This document shows, piece after piece, positions 5,915 through 6,516 of a DNA stretch of 6,516 nucleotides (position 1 is the first letter of the stretch; each line of letters opens with the position of its first letter). Location of the stretch: assembly GCA_018652925.1 (NCBI GenBank), contig JABIBH010000315.1:1-6516 (forward strand). Direction: 5' to 3'. This stretch comes from a bacterium. GTDB lineage: Bacteria > Krumholzibacteriota > Krumholzibacteriia > LZORAL124-64-63. Under the pieces are notes generated by a model. The model saw only the letters and a list, made by a program, of their open reading frames with translations, made no database searches and was not told where the DNA came from. Made by a program: the position numbers and the translations under genes.

Positions 5915-5923
5915 GCTTTGTAC
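5902..5923. repeat. inverted repeat centred on the CTAG stop-stop overlap
   Basis: GTACAAA (5902-5908) and TTTGTAC (5917-5923) are perfect reverse complements, and their symmetry centre coincides with the palindromic CTAG shared by the two convergent stop codons (5911-5914). As a result the two genes both end in TAC AAA NNC TAG, giving C-termini YKN (symporter) and YKA (acyl-CoA dehydrogenase). There is no following T-tract and the stem is short and AT-rich, so a terminator role is possible but weakly supported. Confidence 0.45.
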
Positions 5924-6516
5924 TGCTGAATCAATTGTCTGGCGATGACCAGTCTTTGAATCTCTGAAGTGCCTTCGTAGATTCGAGTAATACGTACATC
6001 ACGATAGTATCGTTCAACCGGATACTCTTTAATATATCCGTAACCACCATGAATCTGCAGAGCTTCGTCAGCTGCAAAACTTGCTGCTTCCGATGCTGCC
6101 AACTTTGCCATTGCGGCTTCTCTAGTGTGTGGTTCACCATTGTCTTTCAACCATGCAGCTTTCAATGCCATTAGTCTGGCAGTCTCCAGCCTGGTTCCCA
6201 TGTCAGCAATTTTATTCTGAATTACAGGCTGTTTGGAAAGTGGCTTCCCAAACTGTTCTCTTTCAGAAGCATATTTGCATGCAGACTCCAAACACGCCTG
6301 CCCAATTCCAAGGGACTGGAATGCGATTCCAATTCTACCGCCATCAAGAGCTTTCATTGCGATTGGGAATCCACTTCCCTCATTACCAAGCAGATTGGCT
6401 TTGGGAACAACAACGTCTTCCATATCGATTACTACAGTGTCAGACGCACGCAGCCCCAGCTTATCCTCTTTTTTGCCGACAGTCAGACCCTGAGTCCCGG
6501 CAAAAAAGAGGATAAG
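5911..6516 (-). CDS. acyl-CoA dehydrogenase, C-terminal part (cut by window end)
   Basis: About 201 codons of a minus-strand gene that enters from beyond the window end; a full enzyme is about 380 residues. It is an FAD flavoenzyme that oxidises acyl-CoA to trans-2-enoyl-CoA and passes electrons to electron-transfer flavoprotein. Visible in order are GTQGLTVGKKEDKLGLRASD (end of the beta domain), VPKANLLGNEGSGF, DGGRIGIA, SEREQFGKPLS and the family signature QIHGGYGYIKEYPVERYYRD followed by IYEGTSEIQR. The glutamate of YEGTSEIQ (codon 5974-5976) is the catalytic base position of short-chain (butyryl-CoA type) and related dehydrogenases. This supports activity on short or medium chains, but branched or glutaryl-type substrates cannot be excluded. 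The first codons, at 6516 down to about 6499, read LILFFA instead of the expected F.VE-like strand, and coincide with a terminal inverted repeat, so those bases are suspect. The stop codon interlocks with that of the symporter. Confidence 0.93.
   Translation of the reverse strand, partial: LILFFAGTQGLTVGKKEDKLGLRASDTVVIDMEDVVVPKANLLGNEGSGFPIAMKALDGGRIGIAFQSLGIGQACLESACKYASEREQFGKPLSKQPVIQNKIADMGTRLETARLMALKAAWLKDNGEPHTREAAMAKLAASEAASFAADEALQIHGGYGYIKEYPVERYYRDVRITRIYEGTSEIQRLVIARQLIQQYKA
6460..6516. repeat. perfect 19-bp inverted repeat at the window end
   Basis: The arm CTTATCCTCTTTTTTGCCG (6460-6478) is the exact reverse complement of 6498-6516, with a 19-base loop. The left arm encodes the conserved GKKEDK of the acyl-CoA dehydrogenase on the minus strand. 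The right arm, which reaches the last base, replaces the expected coding sequence with its mirror image. A fold-back chimera or contig-end artefact explains this better than a natural hairpin. Confidence 0.85.

Noticed and set aside
6469..6475. Run of six A on the minus strand (GGC AAA AAA GAG) as a programmed frameshift site
   Set aside because: The conserved dehydrogenase frame continues unchanged on both sides of the run, so no frameshift is needed.
6129..6515. Open frames on plus opposite the acyl-CoA dehydrogenase
   Set aside because: The minus-strand frame carries continuous, strongly conserved dehydrogenase motifs through the same bases.
1..6516. Defence system, mobile element, CRISPR array, tRNA or rRNA
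   Set aside because: No transposase, integrase, repeat-spacer array or RNA-gene pattern is visible; all large frames belong to metabolic, transport or DNA repair families except one secreted protein.

Overview
The window reads as ordinary bacterial chromosome, AT-leaning by eye and tightly packed, with no gene-free stretch over 150 bases. Gene content (ATP-independent peptidases, exonuclease VII, methylmalonyl-CoA epimerase, an acyl-CoA dehydrogenase, a sodium-coupled acidic amino acid carrier) suggests a heterotrophic bacterium that uses peptides and amino acids. The signal-peptide protein and the style of XseA are compatible with an uncultured Gram-negative lineage, perhaps of the FCB group, but this is only an impression. 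Both ends of the window cut through genes, so it may be a short metagenomic or single-cell contig.

Layout from left to right: (1) the N-terminal part of an M29 aminopeptidase on the minus strand; (2) a 93-base divergent spacer; (3) methylmalonyl-CoA epimerase on plus, starting at GTG; (4) a compact four-gene minus-strand operon, transcribed pepA - xseA - xseB - secreted protein of unknown function, with gaps of only 1, 3 and 4 bases; (5) a 142-base divergent spacer holding two plausible back-to-back promoters; (6) a glutamate/aspartate-type sodium symporter (DAACS family) on plus; (7) the C-terminal part of an acyl-CoA dehydrogenase on minus, cut by the window end.

Functional reading (inference): the M29 and M17 peptidases release amino acids, the symporter imports acidic amino acids, the acyl-CoA dehydrogenase oxidises short or branched acyl-CoAs, and the epimerase channels propionyl-CoA-derived methylmalonyl-CoA toward succinyl-CoA. 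Exonuclease VII (XseA + XseB) is a housekeeping DNA repair nuclease that shares the pepA transcript.

The most unusual signals are structural. Both convergent gene pairs overlap by exactly 4 bases with interlocked stop codons (TTAA and CTAG), and each junction carries an inverted repeat without a U-tract. The last 57 bases form a perfect 19-bp inverted repeat that breaks the expected acyl-CoA dehydrogenase sequence and looks like a fold-back artefact at a contig end. I found no mobile element, CRISPR array, RNA gene or new multi-gene system; the one unrecognised gene is the secreted protein at the end of the pepA-xseAB operon.
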